Source: Mogibacterium sp.
GTDB lineage: Bacteria > Bacillota > Clostridia > Peptostreptococcales > Anaerovoracaceae
Length of the DNA stretch: 64,000 nucleotides
Assembly: GCA_017405845.1 (NCBI GenBank)
Contig: JAFQZQ010000031.1
Location: forward strand, 62,001 to 126,000
Reading direction: 5' to 3'
Below, one piece after another: positions 9,125-17,161 of the stretch (position 1 is its first letter; each line of letters begins with the position of its first letter). Position numbers and translations under genes: made by a program. A model generated the notes under the pieces. That model was not told the origin of the DNA. It did no database searches and saw nothing but the letters and a program-made list of their open reading frames with translations.

Positions 9125-10558
9125 TCATATCGATTCATCAAGTTCAATCAAAAGAACCCTCTTCGTTGCATTCGTTATATGAAATTTTGGTGAAAACCTG
9201 CCCTTAGTCTTCTCGGATTCTCCTGCGAAGTAGTCGCTCGGGAGTACCCAGAGCACCTCACTGTCGATACAGACCATCAGTATGCTGTCCCTTGCAGACT
9301 TCCTTACTTTTGAATCTACAAGCAGATCCTGGATCTTTTTATTCCCGTGCTTCATAGGCAGATAGTCGCCTTCACGCCTCGTGCGAAGCTCTATGTCTCC
9401 CAGTCTGCCCGGATATTCCGCATTGAACTCGTCAAAGTCGAATGCAGCATAAGGCACATCCTCATCCGGAGTGAACTCCTTAGCCATCAGAACTCTCGGG
9501 TAAATGGCTATGCTTTCATCAGGCTTTATTATCTCTTCTTCACCCGAAAAGATTATCTTGTCGTACTCCCTGCGGGCTCTGATGCCGTAAGGCAGATCGA
9601 TGCCCGCCGACGGGTGGTCACTGTAGATAAGTCCGGTGATAGCCGAAACATTTTCAAATGTAGCGCTGTCTTCAAGCCTGAGAAGCTCAAATATCATGCC
9701 GACGATGCGGCTGTTGATCGAAGGCGGATTATCCTTCAGCTTTGTGATGTCGAGGACAGCTTCCTCCTTCTCTCCGCTCACCTCGACGGAGTCGAAGTAA
9801 TCCGCAAGCGCAATATCTCTCAGCAGAGAGTCATCCATGTATGCAAGGCCGGCGTATCGCCTGAGGTTATCCTTGATCTTAGGGTTGTAGTTCTTCTCGA
9901 GATATGGGATCAGCTCATTTCTGATCTTATTGCGGGTGTATGTATTCTCATCGTTCGACTTGTCGATGTTTGGTTTCAGCTTGTTTTCCTTTATGTAGGC
10001 TTCGATATCCTTGCGCTCAACGCTGAGAAGCGGACGCACAATGAGATATCCGCCTTCTGACATCCTCACAGTCGGGATCCCCGCAAGTCCGTGCGGGCCG
10101 GTTCCGCGTATAAGTCTGAAAAGCACGGTCTCGGCCTGATCATCCGCGTTATGTGCAAGAGCAATGACTATCCTCTCGCCCGGCACACCGCTCTCTTCGA
10201 GTTCGGCTGCCACCTCGTCGAAGATCTGGTATCTCACCTGCCTCCCGGCCTCCTCTACCGAGATGCCGAGCTCATCTGCTACATCCTTGCAAGAAGCTTC
10301 GTAGATCCTGAGATCAAGATCCATGCGCTCGCAGATATCGCCCAGATGCATGCTTTCGTCGTAAGCCTCAGGCCTCAGCATGTGATTTACATGCACAGGA
10401 ACAAGGACCAGATCGTACATGTCTGCTATGCTGTTCAGCGCATGCAGCAGGCAGAGCGAATCAGGTCCGCCCGAAACGCCGACGATGACTGCCGACGAAG
10501 GGGCTATAAGGCCGTTGTCTATGATGGTGTCGATGATGTAATTCCGTTTCATTCTCAT
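9125..10558 (-). CDS. tilS: tRNA(Ile)-lysidine synthetase TilS
   Basis: This enzyme converts C34 of the CAU isoleucine tRNA to lysidine using ATP and lysine. It has 477 residues. The N-terminal PP-loop SGGPDS lies at 29-34, followed by HVNHMLRPEA, LAHNADDQAETVLFRLIRGTG and RPLLSV; the C-terminal substrate-binding domain contains PMKHGNKKIQDLLVD. Two close ATGs (10558, 10552) both lack a clear Shine-Dalgarno sequence, so the exact start is uncertain. It is upstream of ftsH in the common tilS-ftsH order, but hpt, often found between them, is absent. Confidence 0.93.
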   Translation of the reverse strand: MRMKRNYIIDTIIDNGLIAPSSAVIVGVSGGPDSLCLLHALNSIADMYDLVLVPVHVNHMLRPEAYDESMHLGDICERMDLDLRIYEASCKDVADELGISVEEAGRQVRYQIFDEVAAELEESGVPGERIVIALAHNADDQAETVLFRLIRGTGPHGLAGIPTVRMSEGGYLIVRPLLSVERKDIEAYIKENKLKPNIDKSNDENTYTRNKIRNELIPYLEKNYNPKIKDNLRRYAGLAYMDDSLLRDIALADYFDSVEVSGEKEEAVLDITKLKDNPPSINSRIVGMIFELLRLEDSATFENVSAITGLIYSDHPSAGIDLPYGIRARREYDKIIFSGEEEIIKPDESIAIYPRVLMAKEFTPDEDVPYAAFDFDEFNAEYPGRLGDIELRTRREGDYLPMKHGNKKIQDLLVDSKVRKSARDSILMVCIDSEVLWVLPSDYFAGESEKTKGRFSPKFHITNATKRVLLIELDESI

Positions 10559-10564
10559 TAGTTC

Positions 10565-10757
10565 ACTAGCTCAAACAAGCATTTGTCTCGCCTCTCTCGG
10601 ATCTGCCATTGCATCCTCAGTCGCTCCGCGCCCCGGGACGTTTGCGGGACTCGCTTCGCTCAAACATCCGCACAACGTCAGCCGGTTCGCGTTCGCTCCA
10701 TCGGTGCAGCTGGCAAGATCCTCGAGACACGCTCGCCGCATGCTTATTTGAGCTAGT
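10565..10757 (-). repeat. Long imperfect inverted repeat (giant hairpin) between tatD and tilS
   Basis: The outer arms ACTAGCTCAAACAAGCAT (10565-10582) and ATGCTTATTTGAGCTAGT (10740-10757) are complementary at 17 of 18 positions. Pairing continues imperfectly inward (GTCTCG, GGATCT-GCC, TGCA), giving a stem of about 50 bases per side. The interior holds further GC-rich short repeats of the type CTCGCTTCGCTC. The right arm contains the tatD stop codon. No long ORF is present. It may be a 3'-end stabilising or terminating structure or a dispersed element; compare 63696-63862. Confidence 0.75.
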
Positions 10758-11634
10758 CATTTATGTTAAAAAAGTGTTTTCCGTTTTCAGTAAGTATTCG
10801 TGATATTTCTTCGTACTCCAGGCCTTTTATCATCGCCATTCTTCTCACTATATGTTCGATGTATGGGGATTTGTTTGGGCGGCCGCGGAGTGGTTCGGGC
10901 GCCATGTACGGTGCGTCTGTTTCGGACATCAGGTATTCGATCGGCAGCTGTCTTACTACTTCAGCTGCCTTTTTGCCGTTTTTAAATGTGACCGGGCCGC
11001 CGAGTGACATGGTGGCACCCAGCTTTACGTATTCGAGGGCAAGCTCAGGTGAGCCCGAGAAGCAGTGCATCTGCACTCGCGCATCAGGCACCTCCCTGCC
11101 GTCCACCGGTCTCGGCGCGAACCACGTTTTTCTTTCATCAGAGAAGGCTCCCTCCTCCTTGAGGATGTCCATCGTCAGCTGATGTGCGTCGCGGGTGTGG
11201 ATCATTATCGGCATTTTGAGCTCGTTGGCAAGCCTGATCTGCCTTCTGAACAGCACCTGCTGCTCTTTGCGGTCATCAGTTCCGTAATAGAAATCGAGGC
11301 CTATCTCCCCGATTGCCATTACCTTCGGATGTGCTGCCAGCTTCCTGATCTCTTCGATATCGGCTTCGAGCCTGGCTTCTGCTGCCTGCCGCTTCTCCGG
11401 ATCATCGCCGCAGATGCCGGTATAGTCGGATGCATGGTCGGGATGTATCCCCACCGCCGCATAGCACCACGGGTAATCGTCCGCATCCTTAAGTGCCTGC
11501 ACTGCAGAATCAATGCAGTCAGCCACGTCAATTATGAAGGCGAGCTCTGACGCCTCGATCTCAGCCGCCAGAGCCCTCCTTTCATCATCAGTATATTTTT
11601 CAAAATTCAGATGTGTATGTGCATCAAATAACAT
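10753..11634 (-). CDS. TatD family metal-dependent DNase
   Basis: This is a TIM-barrel hydrolase of 293 residues. DAHTHLN (His6, His8) opens the protein, then GEIGLDFYYG (Glu ligand), IMIHTRDA (His), MHCFSGSPE (His) and SETDAPY (Asp) complete the metal site. TatD proteins act as 3'-5' exonucleases or deoxyribonucleases in repair. It overlaps the metG stop by one base (TAATG), so translation is probably coupled. metG-tatD adjacency is a common arrangement. The stop codon lies inside the outer stem of the large hairpin that follows. Confidence 0.92.
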   Translation of the reverse strand: MLFDAHTHLNFEKYTDDERRALAAEIEASELAFIIDVADCIDSAVQALKDADDYPWCYAAVGIHPDHASDYTGICGDDPEKRQAAEARLEADIEEIRKLAAHPKVMAIGEIGLDFYYGTDDRKEQQVLFRRQIRLANELKMPIMIHTRDAHQLTMDILKEEGAFSDERKTWFAPRPVDGREVPDARVQMHCFSGSPELALEYVKLGATMSLGGPVTFKNGKKAAEVVRQLPIEYLMSETDAPYMAPEPLRGRPNKSPYIEHIVRRMAMIKGLEYEEISRILTENGKHFFNIND

Positions 11635-13214
11635 TATTTCGCTCCGAGTGCGTAAAGCTCTTCGAGTTCCTTGTCGATATCGAGTCTCGGGAACAGCATG
11701 TCGCCCTTATGCACTTCGCATCCATCCATCTGATAGAACTCGAACGCGTCTTCCCATACGACCGGAACGTCTGCCAGTCCGAGCTGGTCTCTCATGCGGT
11801 CTGTAGTGGTGTGCATGTATGGCTCGATCAGAACGGATACGATTCTGAGGGCTTCTGCCAGGTTCCTCATTACGGTGTCGAGCTCTGCCTTCTTTGTCTC
11901 GTCCTTTGCGAGGACCCAAGGAGTCTTTTCATCGATATATTTGTTAGCGCGTCTGATGAGGATCCAGATCTCTTCAAGTGCCATGTTGAACTTGAATTCA
12001 TCCATGTTTGAAGCAACCTTGTCAGCTGCCGATGTAGCGAGGCTGATGAGTTCTTCGTCTATCTCATCCTTTGTTGCAGCTTCAGGAACCTTGCCGCCGC
12101 AGTACTTCACTATCATGGAGACAGTTCTCGAAAGAAGGTTTCCGAGGTCGTTTGCGAGATCGAAGTTCATCCTTCTGAGCATGACTTCATTTGTGAAGAC
12201 GCCGTCCTGTCCGAATGTGTATTCACGAAGCAGGAAGTACTTGAGAGCATCGATTCCATAGCGGTCGATCAGTACTACAGGATCTATTACATCCTGTCCC
12301 TTTGCTGCCTTTGACTTGCTTACCTTCTCTCCGCCGAGAAGCAGCCAGCCATGTCCTCTTACCTGCTTCGGCAGAGGCAGGTCTGCGCTCATCAGCATTG
12401 CAGGCCATATGAGCGAGTGGAATCTGACGATCTCCTTGCCAACAAGATGAACATCTGCAGGCCAGTACTTATTATACTTTTCACAGTCATCAGGTCCGCC
12501 GAGTGCTGTGACGTAGTTGGAAAGAGCATCGACCCATACATACATTACATGCTTAGGATCATTAGGAACAGGAATGCCCCAGTCGAATGTCGAGCGGGAT
12601 ACGCACAGATCTTCCATGCCCTGCTCAACGAAGGCAATCATCTCGTTACGTCTCGATTCAGGAACCAGGAAGTCCGGATTCTCTTTAAACATATTGAGGA
12701 GCTTGTCGGCATACTTGCTCATTTTGAAGAAGTAAGCCTCTTCCTGGGCCTTTACGACCGGGCGTCCGCAGTCCGGGCACTTGCCGTCAACCAGCTGGCT
12801 CTCAGTCCAGAACGACTCGCAAGGTGTGCAGTACAGGCCTTCATATGTACCCTTATAGATATCGCCCTTGTCATACATTCTCTGCCAGATCTTCTGGACC
12901 CTGGACATATGTCTTTCTTCAGTAGTCCTGATGAAGTCATCATAAGAGATCTCCATTGTCGACCACAGATCCTTGATGCCGGCAACGATCTCATCTACGT
13001 ATTCCTGAGGCGTAACGCCCTTTTCGTTAGCCTTTGTCTGGATTTTTTGTCCGTGCTCATCTGTACCGGTAAGGAACATTACATCGTAGCCCTGCAGTCT
13101 TTTGAAGCGGGCCATTGCGTCTGCCATTACCGTGCAGTAAGTATGTCCGATGTGCAGATTTGAACTCGGATAGTAGATTGGTGTTGAAATGTAGTAAGTG
13201 CCTTTATTCTCCAT
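11634..13214 (-). CDS. metG: Methionyl-tRNA synthetase
   Basis: This class I aminoacyl-tRNA synthetase has 526 residues. The HIGH-type motif is NLHIGH (19-24), zinc-knuckle cysteines lie at 129, 132, 146 and 149, and the KMSKS equivalent is KVSKS (297-301). The anticodon-binding helical domain is present (DLANDLGNLLSRT onwards). The C-terminal EMAP/Trbp111-type tRNA-binding domain found in many longer MetRS is missing, as in other short forms. AAAGGA precedes the ATG at 13214. No T-box is visible upstream. Confidence 0.96.
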   Translation of the reverse strand: MENKGTYYISTPIYYPSSNLHIGHTYCTVMADAMARFKRLQGYDVMFLTGTDEHGQKIQTKANEKGVTPQEYVDEIVAGIKDLWSTMEISYDDFIRTTEERHMSRVQKIWQRMYDKGDIYKGTYEGLYCTPCESFWTESQLVDGKCPDCGRPVVKAQEEAYFFKMSKYADKLLNMFKENPDFLVPESRRNEMIAFVEQGMEDLCVSRSTFDWGIPVPNDPKHVMYVWVDALSNYVTALGGPDDCEKYNKYWPADVHLVGKEIVRFHSLIWPAMLMSADLPLPKQVRGHGWLLLGGEKVSKSKAAKGQDVIDPVVLIDRYGIDALKYFLLREYTFGQDGVFTNEVMLRRMNFDLANDLGNLLSRTVSMIVKYCGGKVPEAATKDEIDEELISLATSAADKVASNMDEFKFNMALEEIWILIRRANKYIDEKTPWVLAKDETKKAELDTVMRNLAEALRIVSVLIEPYMHTTTDRMRDQLGLADVPVVWEDAFEFYQMDGCEVHKGDMLFPRLDIDKELEELYALGAK

Positions 13215-13244
13215 TGTTTTCCTTTCGTGCTCGAATGAGAGCTT

Positions 13245-13415
13245 TTAGTTTCTTCCGTATTCCCTTTCATCAAGGCTCCAGTCGCCGCTTCCGGATTCAC
13301 CTTCAGATACGAATGAATCGACGAGTTTCGATGTTGCGACAGCGAGTCCCCAGATAGCCGCGCTTATAATCAGCGCACCGAACACGGAAATCTCTATCTT
13401 TGTATTTGGTTTCAT
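13245..13415 (-). CDS. Small single-pass membrane protein, unknown function
   Basis: A 56-residue protein starts at the ATG at 13415, which has AAGGAG 6 bases upstream. The frame is open further up, but those codons lack a ribosome site. Residues about 9-28 form one hydrophobic helix (FGALIISAAIWGLAVATSKL). The tail is acidic and Gly/Ser-rich (EGESGSGDWSLDEREYGRN). It lies 30 bases upstream of metG in the same direction. I do not recognise the family. Confidence 0.6.
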   Translation of the reverse strand: MKPNTKIEISVFGALIISAAIWGLAVATSKLVDSFVSEGESGSGDWSLDEREYGRN

Positions 13416-13487
13416 AGTATTCTCCTTTGCAGTCTCTTTCTGCAAACTAACATTACAATTATACCAAACAGCGCAAGTCTTGTCATT

Positions 13488-13940
13488 CTATTCCGGCTCA
13501 CGGATCATCTCGGCATACGGCAGCGTTTTGAATCCGTTCTTTTTGTATGTCCGGATGGCCCGCAGGTTGGTCTCTTCGACTTCAAGCCTGTGAATGTGGT
13601 CGGGATATTTTTCTTTGACAAAATCAAACAGCATGTCAGATAATCCTTTGCCCCTGGCATCTTCCTCCAGGAAGAGATCCTCTATCCACACCGAATATCT
13701 GCCGTACTCCGTACTGTAGCTGTGAGACAGCATCGAGTAGCCGCATATGCTTCCGTCTTCACGCACAAACACGTATCCCGAAGCATACGGATTGTCAGAA
13801 ACACAGGCATCCACATCGTTGTTGAAAACCTCTTCGGAACCGTTAGTGTGGACGGCTTCCGATGCATAGAATCCGCGCATCATTCCGATAATGCTTGCCT
13901 TGTCCTGCGCTTCCATTGGTCTTAATGTATATTCGCTCAT
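13488..13940 (-). CDS. GNAT family N-acetyltransferase
   Basis: A 150-residue acetyl-CoA-dependent acyltransferase starts at the ATG at 13940; the open frame extends to 14270, but that part reads through the divergent gene on the other strand. The core fold is visible: WIEDLFLEEDARGKGLSDML contains the acetyl-CoA pyrophosphate loop (R-G-K-G), and LEVEETNLRAIRTYKKNGFK is the typical strand-5/helix-4 ending. The substrate cannot be told. It is divergent from the HEYGH membrane protein; a TATAAT at about 13973-13978 on the minus strand probably serves it. Confidence 0.85.
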   Translation of the reverse strand: MSEYTLRPMEAQDKASIIGMMRGFYASEAVHTNGSEEVFNNDVDACVSDNPYASGYVFVREDGSICGYSMLSHSYSTEYGRYSVWIEDLFLEEDARGKGLSDMLFDFVKEKYPDHIHRLEVEETNLRAIRTYKKNGFKTLPYAEMIREPE

Positions 13941-14000
13941 AACTGTACCACTTCTCTCCTGCTGGATTATTGCTTTATTATACATCGACAGCATCGAATA

Positions 14001-14009
14001 TGATAATAT
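14001..14009 (+). promoter_or_regulatory. Extended -10 promoter of a leaderless gene
   Basis: TGATAATAT reads as TG-A-TAATAT, an extended -10. Only six bases (AACCCT) separate it from the ATG at 14016, so transcription should start at or next to the A of the start codon. No Shine-Dalgarno sequence is present. Confidence 0.6.
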
Positions 14010-14015
14010 AACCCT

Positions 14016-14453
14016 ATGAAAAAAAAAGATAAAGCAAAACTGAAAAAGCACGCTTACACTGCCGCACAGTGGACCTGGGGACTGCCTCAGACTCTTGTAG
14101 GCGCGGCTCTTTACGCCAAACACCGCAAGTATGGCCACTTCGACTACAGAGGTGCCAAGGCCACCGCGTGGGACAAGGACGCGGGCGTATCGCTTGGAAA
14201 GTACATTTTTGTTCCGCGCAGAGCCGGCGGCGCCCAGGGAAGATTCCTTCTTGAGCACGAGTACGGCCACACTCTGCAGTCACTGATACTCGGGCCGTTC
14301 TACCTCCTTGTTATCGGGGCACCTTCGATGCTGTGGAACAGGCTTCCGTATTTCAGGCGCAAGCGGAAGCGGACCGGTAGATCTTACTACTCCGCACCAT
14401 TCGAAAAGACAGCGAACATACTTGCTGCCCACTCGCACAAACATAAGCATTAA
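14016..14453 (+). CDS. Putative membrane-associated zincin-like protein with HEYGH motif
   Basis: A 145-residue basic protein. After a Lys-rich start it has a hydrophobic stretch (TWGLPQTLVGAALYA), a GKYIFVP strand, then LLEHEYGHTLQS, an HExxH-type zinc motif, directly followed by a membrane helix (LILGPFYLLVIGAPSMLW). A basic tail ends in HSHKHKH, which might bind metal. Similar short HEYGH proteins are known from genomes but are uncharacterised, to my knowledge. A metalloprotease role is inference from the motif only. It stands alone, with a leaderless-type promoter and a terminator right after it. Confidence 0.7.
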   Translation: MKKKDKAKLKKHAYTAAQWTWGLPQTLVGAALYAKHRKYGHFDYRGAKATAWDKDAGVSLGKYIFVPRRAGGAQGRFLLEHEYGHTLQSLILGPFYLLVIGAPSMLWNRLPYFRRKRKRTGRSYYSAPFEKTANILAAHSHKHKH

Positions 14454-14483
14454 AAAATCACACTTTTCCAAGTGTGATTTTTT
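14452..14483. terminator. Bidirectional intrinsic terminator
   Basis: AAAATCACACTT-TTCC-AAGTGTGATTTT is a perfect hairpin flanked by A-run and T-run, so it can end transcription from both sides: the HEYGH gene (plus) and the oxidoreductase operon (minus), which converge here. Confidence 0.93.
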
Positions 14484-14510
14484 ATGCTTATTTACTCAAT
14501 TATCAGTGAG

Positions 14511-15059
14511 CTATTTAGCCTGTGCCTTTCCGATCTCGAGACCCATTCTGAACGCTTCTACGTTAGGATCGATGAGTTTCGGCTTCTTTGCAAACTTATG
14601 AGCAATTCCCTTCTCGATTACTTCAGGTGGAACTGCGTTTGTAGCGCCTACATATACACCGAGCATGATAACGTTGAGTGCTCTTGGATTGCCGATATCT
14701 ATGGACATCTGCGTTACAGGTGCCTTGATGATGTTGATGTCATCTCTGTCGACAGGATCTGTGACGATGGTGCTGTTCACAAAGAGGTTTCCGCCCGATT
14801 TGAGGTTAGGCAGGAACTTGTGCAGCGACGGTCCGTTCATTACTACGAGGTCCTCGAGGCTGTAGCTTACAGGAGCTCCGATCTGATCATCAGAAATAAC
14901 AACATAGCAGTTAGCTGTGCCGCCTCTCATGGCAGCTCCGTATGAAGGGAAGAATGTGACGTTGAGGTCTGTTGCCTGCGATGTAGCTTCTGCGAGGAGC
15001 TTACCCATTGTCATAACTCCCTGTCCGCCGAATCCGGCGATCATAAGATTTCTTTCCAT
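14511..15059 (-). CDS. 2-oxoacid:ferredoxin oxidoreductase gamma subunit
   Basis: A 182-residue gamma-domain protein: IAGFGGQGVMTMGKLLAEA is the diagnostic nucleotide-like loop, followed by SYGAAMRGGTANC. It helps link the TPP site to the CoA-dependent oxidative decarboxylation of 2-oxoacids. It is the last gene of the P-loop/delta/alpha/beta/gamma operon, 10 bases after beta. Sequence style fits the VOR/KOR group (branched-chain 2-oxoacids or 2-oxoglutarate); I cannot tell which. Confidence 0.92.
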   Translation of the reverse strand: MERNLMIAGFGGQGVMTMGKLLAEATSQATDLNVTFFPSYGAAMRGGTANCYVVISDDQIGAPVSYSLEDLVVMNGPSLHKFLPNLKSGGNLFVNSTIVTDPVDRDDINIIKAPVTQMSIDIGNPRALNVIMLGVYVGATNAVPPEVIEKGIAHKFAKKPKLIDPNVEAFRMGLEIGKAQAK

Positions 15060-15069
15060 GGTTTACCTC

Positions 15070-15831
15070 CTATTGCTTCTTCTCTCCGCCGTCTCTGAAT
15101 ACTCCGAGAGGATACTCAGCAAACATCTTCTCTCTGAGGAAGTCGAGCGACTTCAGAGGGTCAAGTCCCCAGTTTGTAGGGCAGGATGTAACGATCTCAA
15201 CGATCGAATATCCCTTACCCTCGAGCTGATACTTGAATGCCTTCTTGATTGCGTTGCGCGCCTTGATGACGTTCTGCGGTGTATCGCAGCTTACTCTCTC
15301 GATATAATAAGGAGCTGTCAGCTGGTTGATGATCTCGCTCATGTGCATCGGATATCCGTGCTCTTCAGGATCACGGCCGCCCGGTGTAGTTGTGGACTTC
15401 ATGCCTACGAGTGTTGTAGGAGCCATCTGTCCGCCTGTCATTCCGTAGATACCGTTGTTTACGAAGATAACCGTGAAGTTCTCTCCTCTGTTGGCAGCTG
15501 AAAGTGTCTCAGCGAGTCCGATAGCAGCGAGGTCTCCGTCGCCCTGGTATGTATAAACGAGTGAATTCGGGGACGATCTCTTGATGCCTGTTGCTACAGC
15601 GCCGGCTCTTCCGTGAGCAGCGATGGTCTCATCGCATGTTACGTAGAACTGTCCGAGTCCGCAGCATCCTACGCCCTCTACTCTTACGAGGTTGTCGAGC
15701 TGTCCGAGCTCTTCAGCAGCCTCGCCGATGATCTTGTGGATCGTGCTGTGCATGCAGCCCGGGCAGAATCCGGATACTGCACCTTCAATGATACCTTTGG
15801 TCCTGGTATAGACTTTCTTTTCTTCAGCCAT
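15070..15831 (-). CDS. 2-oxoacid:ferredoxin oxidoreductase beta subunit (TPP-binding)
   Basis: A 253-residue subunit that binds thiamine diphosphate and magnesium. FCPGCMHSTIHKII and GVGCCGLGQFY contain cysteines typical of the beta subunit, and YQGDGDLAAIGLAET-to-NNGIYGMTGGQ is the GDG...NN TPP motif. It makes acyl-CoA, CO2 and reduced ferredoxin from a 2-oxoacid. Its ATG overlaps the alpha stop by one base (TAATG), so alpha and beta are translationally coupled. Confidence 0.93.
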   Translation of the reverse strand: MAEEKKVYTRTKGIIEGAVSGFCPGCMHSTIHKIIGEAAEELGQLDNLVRVEGVGCCGLGQFYVTCDETIAAHGRAGAVATGIKRSSPNSLVYTYQGDGDLAAIGLAETLSAANRGENFTVIFVNNGIYGMTGGQMAPTTLVGMKSTTTPGGRDPEEHGYPMHMSEIINQLTAPYYIERVSCDTPQNVIKARNAIKKAFKYQLEGKGYSIVEIVTSCPTNWGLDPLKSLDFLREKMFAEYPLGVFRDGGEKKQ

Positions 15832-16910
15832 TACAGCACCTCCTTAATGAATTCTCTTGCGCCCTTCAGTACCTGATCGTTTGTCAGCAGCTGGCCGCCT
15901 GATCTGAGCACTTCGTGGATCGGGCATCTGCCCTGTACTGCAAAGTCGACATCCCATCTCATCTGAGCAGGGATAGACATCTCTACATCGATGATTCCCT
16001 TGACTCTGTTGAAGTCGAGGTTTCTGAATGAATCATATGGGAACGGCGAGATTGTGATCGGTCTGATCATGCCTGCCTTGATTCCTTCTTTGCGGAGCTG
16101 TCTGATAACTGCTCTGGAGATACGTGCGCTGATTCCATAAGCAGCGAATACGATCTCTGCATCGTCCATCATGAATTCTTCAACTCTGATGTCCTTATCC
16201 CATGTCTCGTACATTGCAGCTGCTTCGATATTTGCCTGTTCCTGACCATCGCCTACTGAACCCGGTCTGCAGGTTGCCTGCTGTCCGAGCGGGTGTCCGA
16301 TGATGGCTCTAGGAAGGAATTTTGCTCTGCACTCTTCAAGTTCTTTGTCTGACTTCATCGGCGGAAGAACTACAGGCTCCATCATGGTGCCCATAACGCC
16401 GTCAGTGAGAACGAGCACAGGGTTCTGGTCTCTCTCAGCGAGGTCATATGCCTCGTAAACCATGTCCACACACTCCTGTACCGAATCCGGAGCGAGTACG
16501 ATCATTCTGAATCCGCCGTTGCCGGATGCCTTTGTAGCCTGCATGTAGTCCTGCTGTGCCGGCTGGATGGCTCCGATTCCAGGGCCTCCTCTCTGAACGT
16601 TAACGTAAACCATAGGGATACGTGCCGAAGCGCAGTACGAAACGCCTTCGCTGTAGAGCGAGATACCGCATGACGAGGATGAGCTCATTGCTCTGATACC
16701 TGTCGAAGCAGCGCCGTACAGCATGTTGACGGAAGCGACTTCGCTCTCGCCCTGTACGAATGTGCCGCCTACTTCAGGAAGCCTTCTTGCCATGTACTCA
16801 GGAATCTCGTTCTGAGGAGTGATAGGGTAGCCTGCAAAGAAGCGGCAGCCTGCTCTTACAGCAGCCTCAGCTATCGCTTCTGTACCTTTCATGAATACTC
16901 TTTCTGCCAT
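15831..16910 (-). CDS. 2-oxoacid:ferredoxin oxidoreductase alpha subunit
   Basis: A 359-residue alpha subunit. I place the start at 16910, since AAAGGAG lies 6 bases upstream and the protein then begins MAERVFMKGTEAIAEAA; the frame stays open to 16934 without a ribosome site. FAGYPITPQNEIPEYMA and SGIRAMSSSSSCGI-like segments form the pyrimidine-binding side of the TPP site. The YPITPQ form is commoner in VOR-type enzymes than in pyruvate enzymes. It follows the delta ferredoxin gene by 14 bases. Confidence 0.92.
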   Translation of the reverse strand: MAERVFMKGTEAIAEAAVRAGCRFFAGYPITPQNEIPEYMARRLPEVGGTFVQGESEVASVNMLYGAASTGIRAMSSSSSCGISLYSEGVSYCASARIPMVYVNVQRGGPGIGAIQPAQQDYMQATKASGNGGFRMIVLAPDSVQECVDMVYEAYDLAERDQNPVLVLTDGVMGTMMEPVVLPPMKSDKELEECRAKFLPRAIIGHPLGQQATCRPGSVGDGQEQANIEAAAMYETWDKDIRVEEFMMDDAEIVFAAYGISARISRAVIRQLRKEGIKAGMIRPITISPFPYDSFRNLDFNRVKGIIDVEMSIPAQMRWDVDFAVQGRCPIHEVLRSGGQLLTNDQVLKGAREFIKEVL

Positions 16911-16924
16911 ATCGATCTCCTTTC

Positions 16925-17128
16925 CTATCTCCACACCTCTATTGCGGATTCAGGGCAGATCTGAGCACACATCGCACATCCGATGCAGTCCTCAGGTCTT
17001 ACGGAAGTCGCATAGAGATATCCCTTGGAGTTAACTTTCTCGCCGATCTCGATGCACTTCTTTGGGCACGAGATGACGCAGTAGGAGCATGATTTGCAGG
17101 CTTCAGTCGTGATTTCGATTCTTGCCAT
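16925..17128 (-). CDS. 2-oxoacid:ferredoxin oxidoreductase delta subunit (2x[4Fe-4S])
   Basis: A 67-residue ferredoxin-like subunit. Cysteines at 11, 14, 17, 21 and 48, 51, 54, 58 give two CxxCxxCxxxC clusters, each with the closing CP. It passes electrons from the TPP centre to external ferredoxin. GGAGG precedes the ATG at 17128. It is the first structural gene after the P-loop ATPase (33-base gap). Confidence 0.95.
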   Translation of the reverse strand: MARIEITTEACKSCSYCVISCPKKCIEIGEKVNSKGYLYATSVRPEDCIGCAMCAQICPESAIEVWR

Positions 17129-17161
17129 TAATATTCCTCCTTCTTAACAATGCCTTTTATA

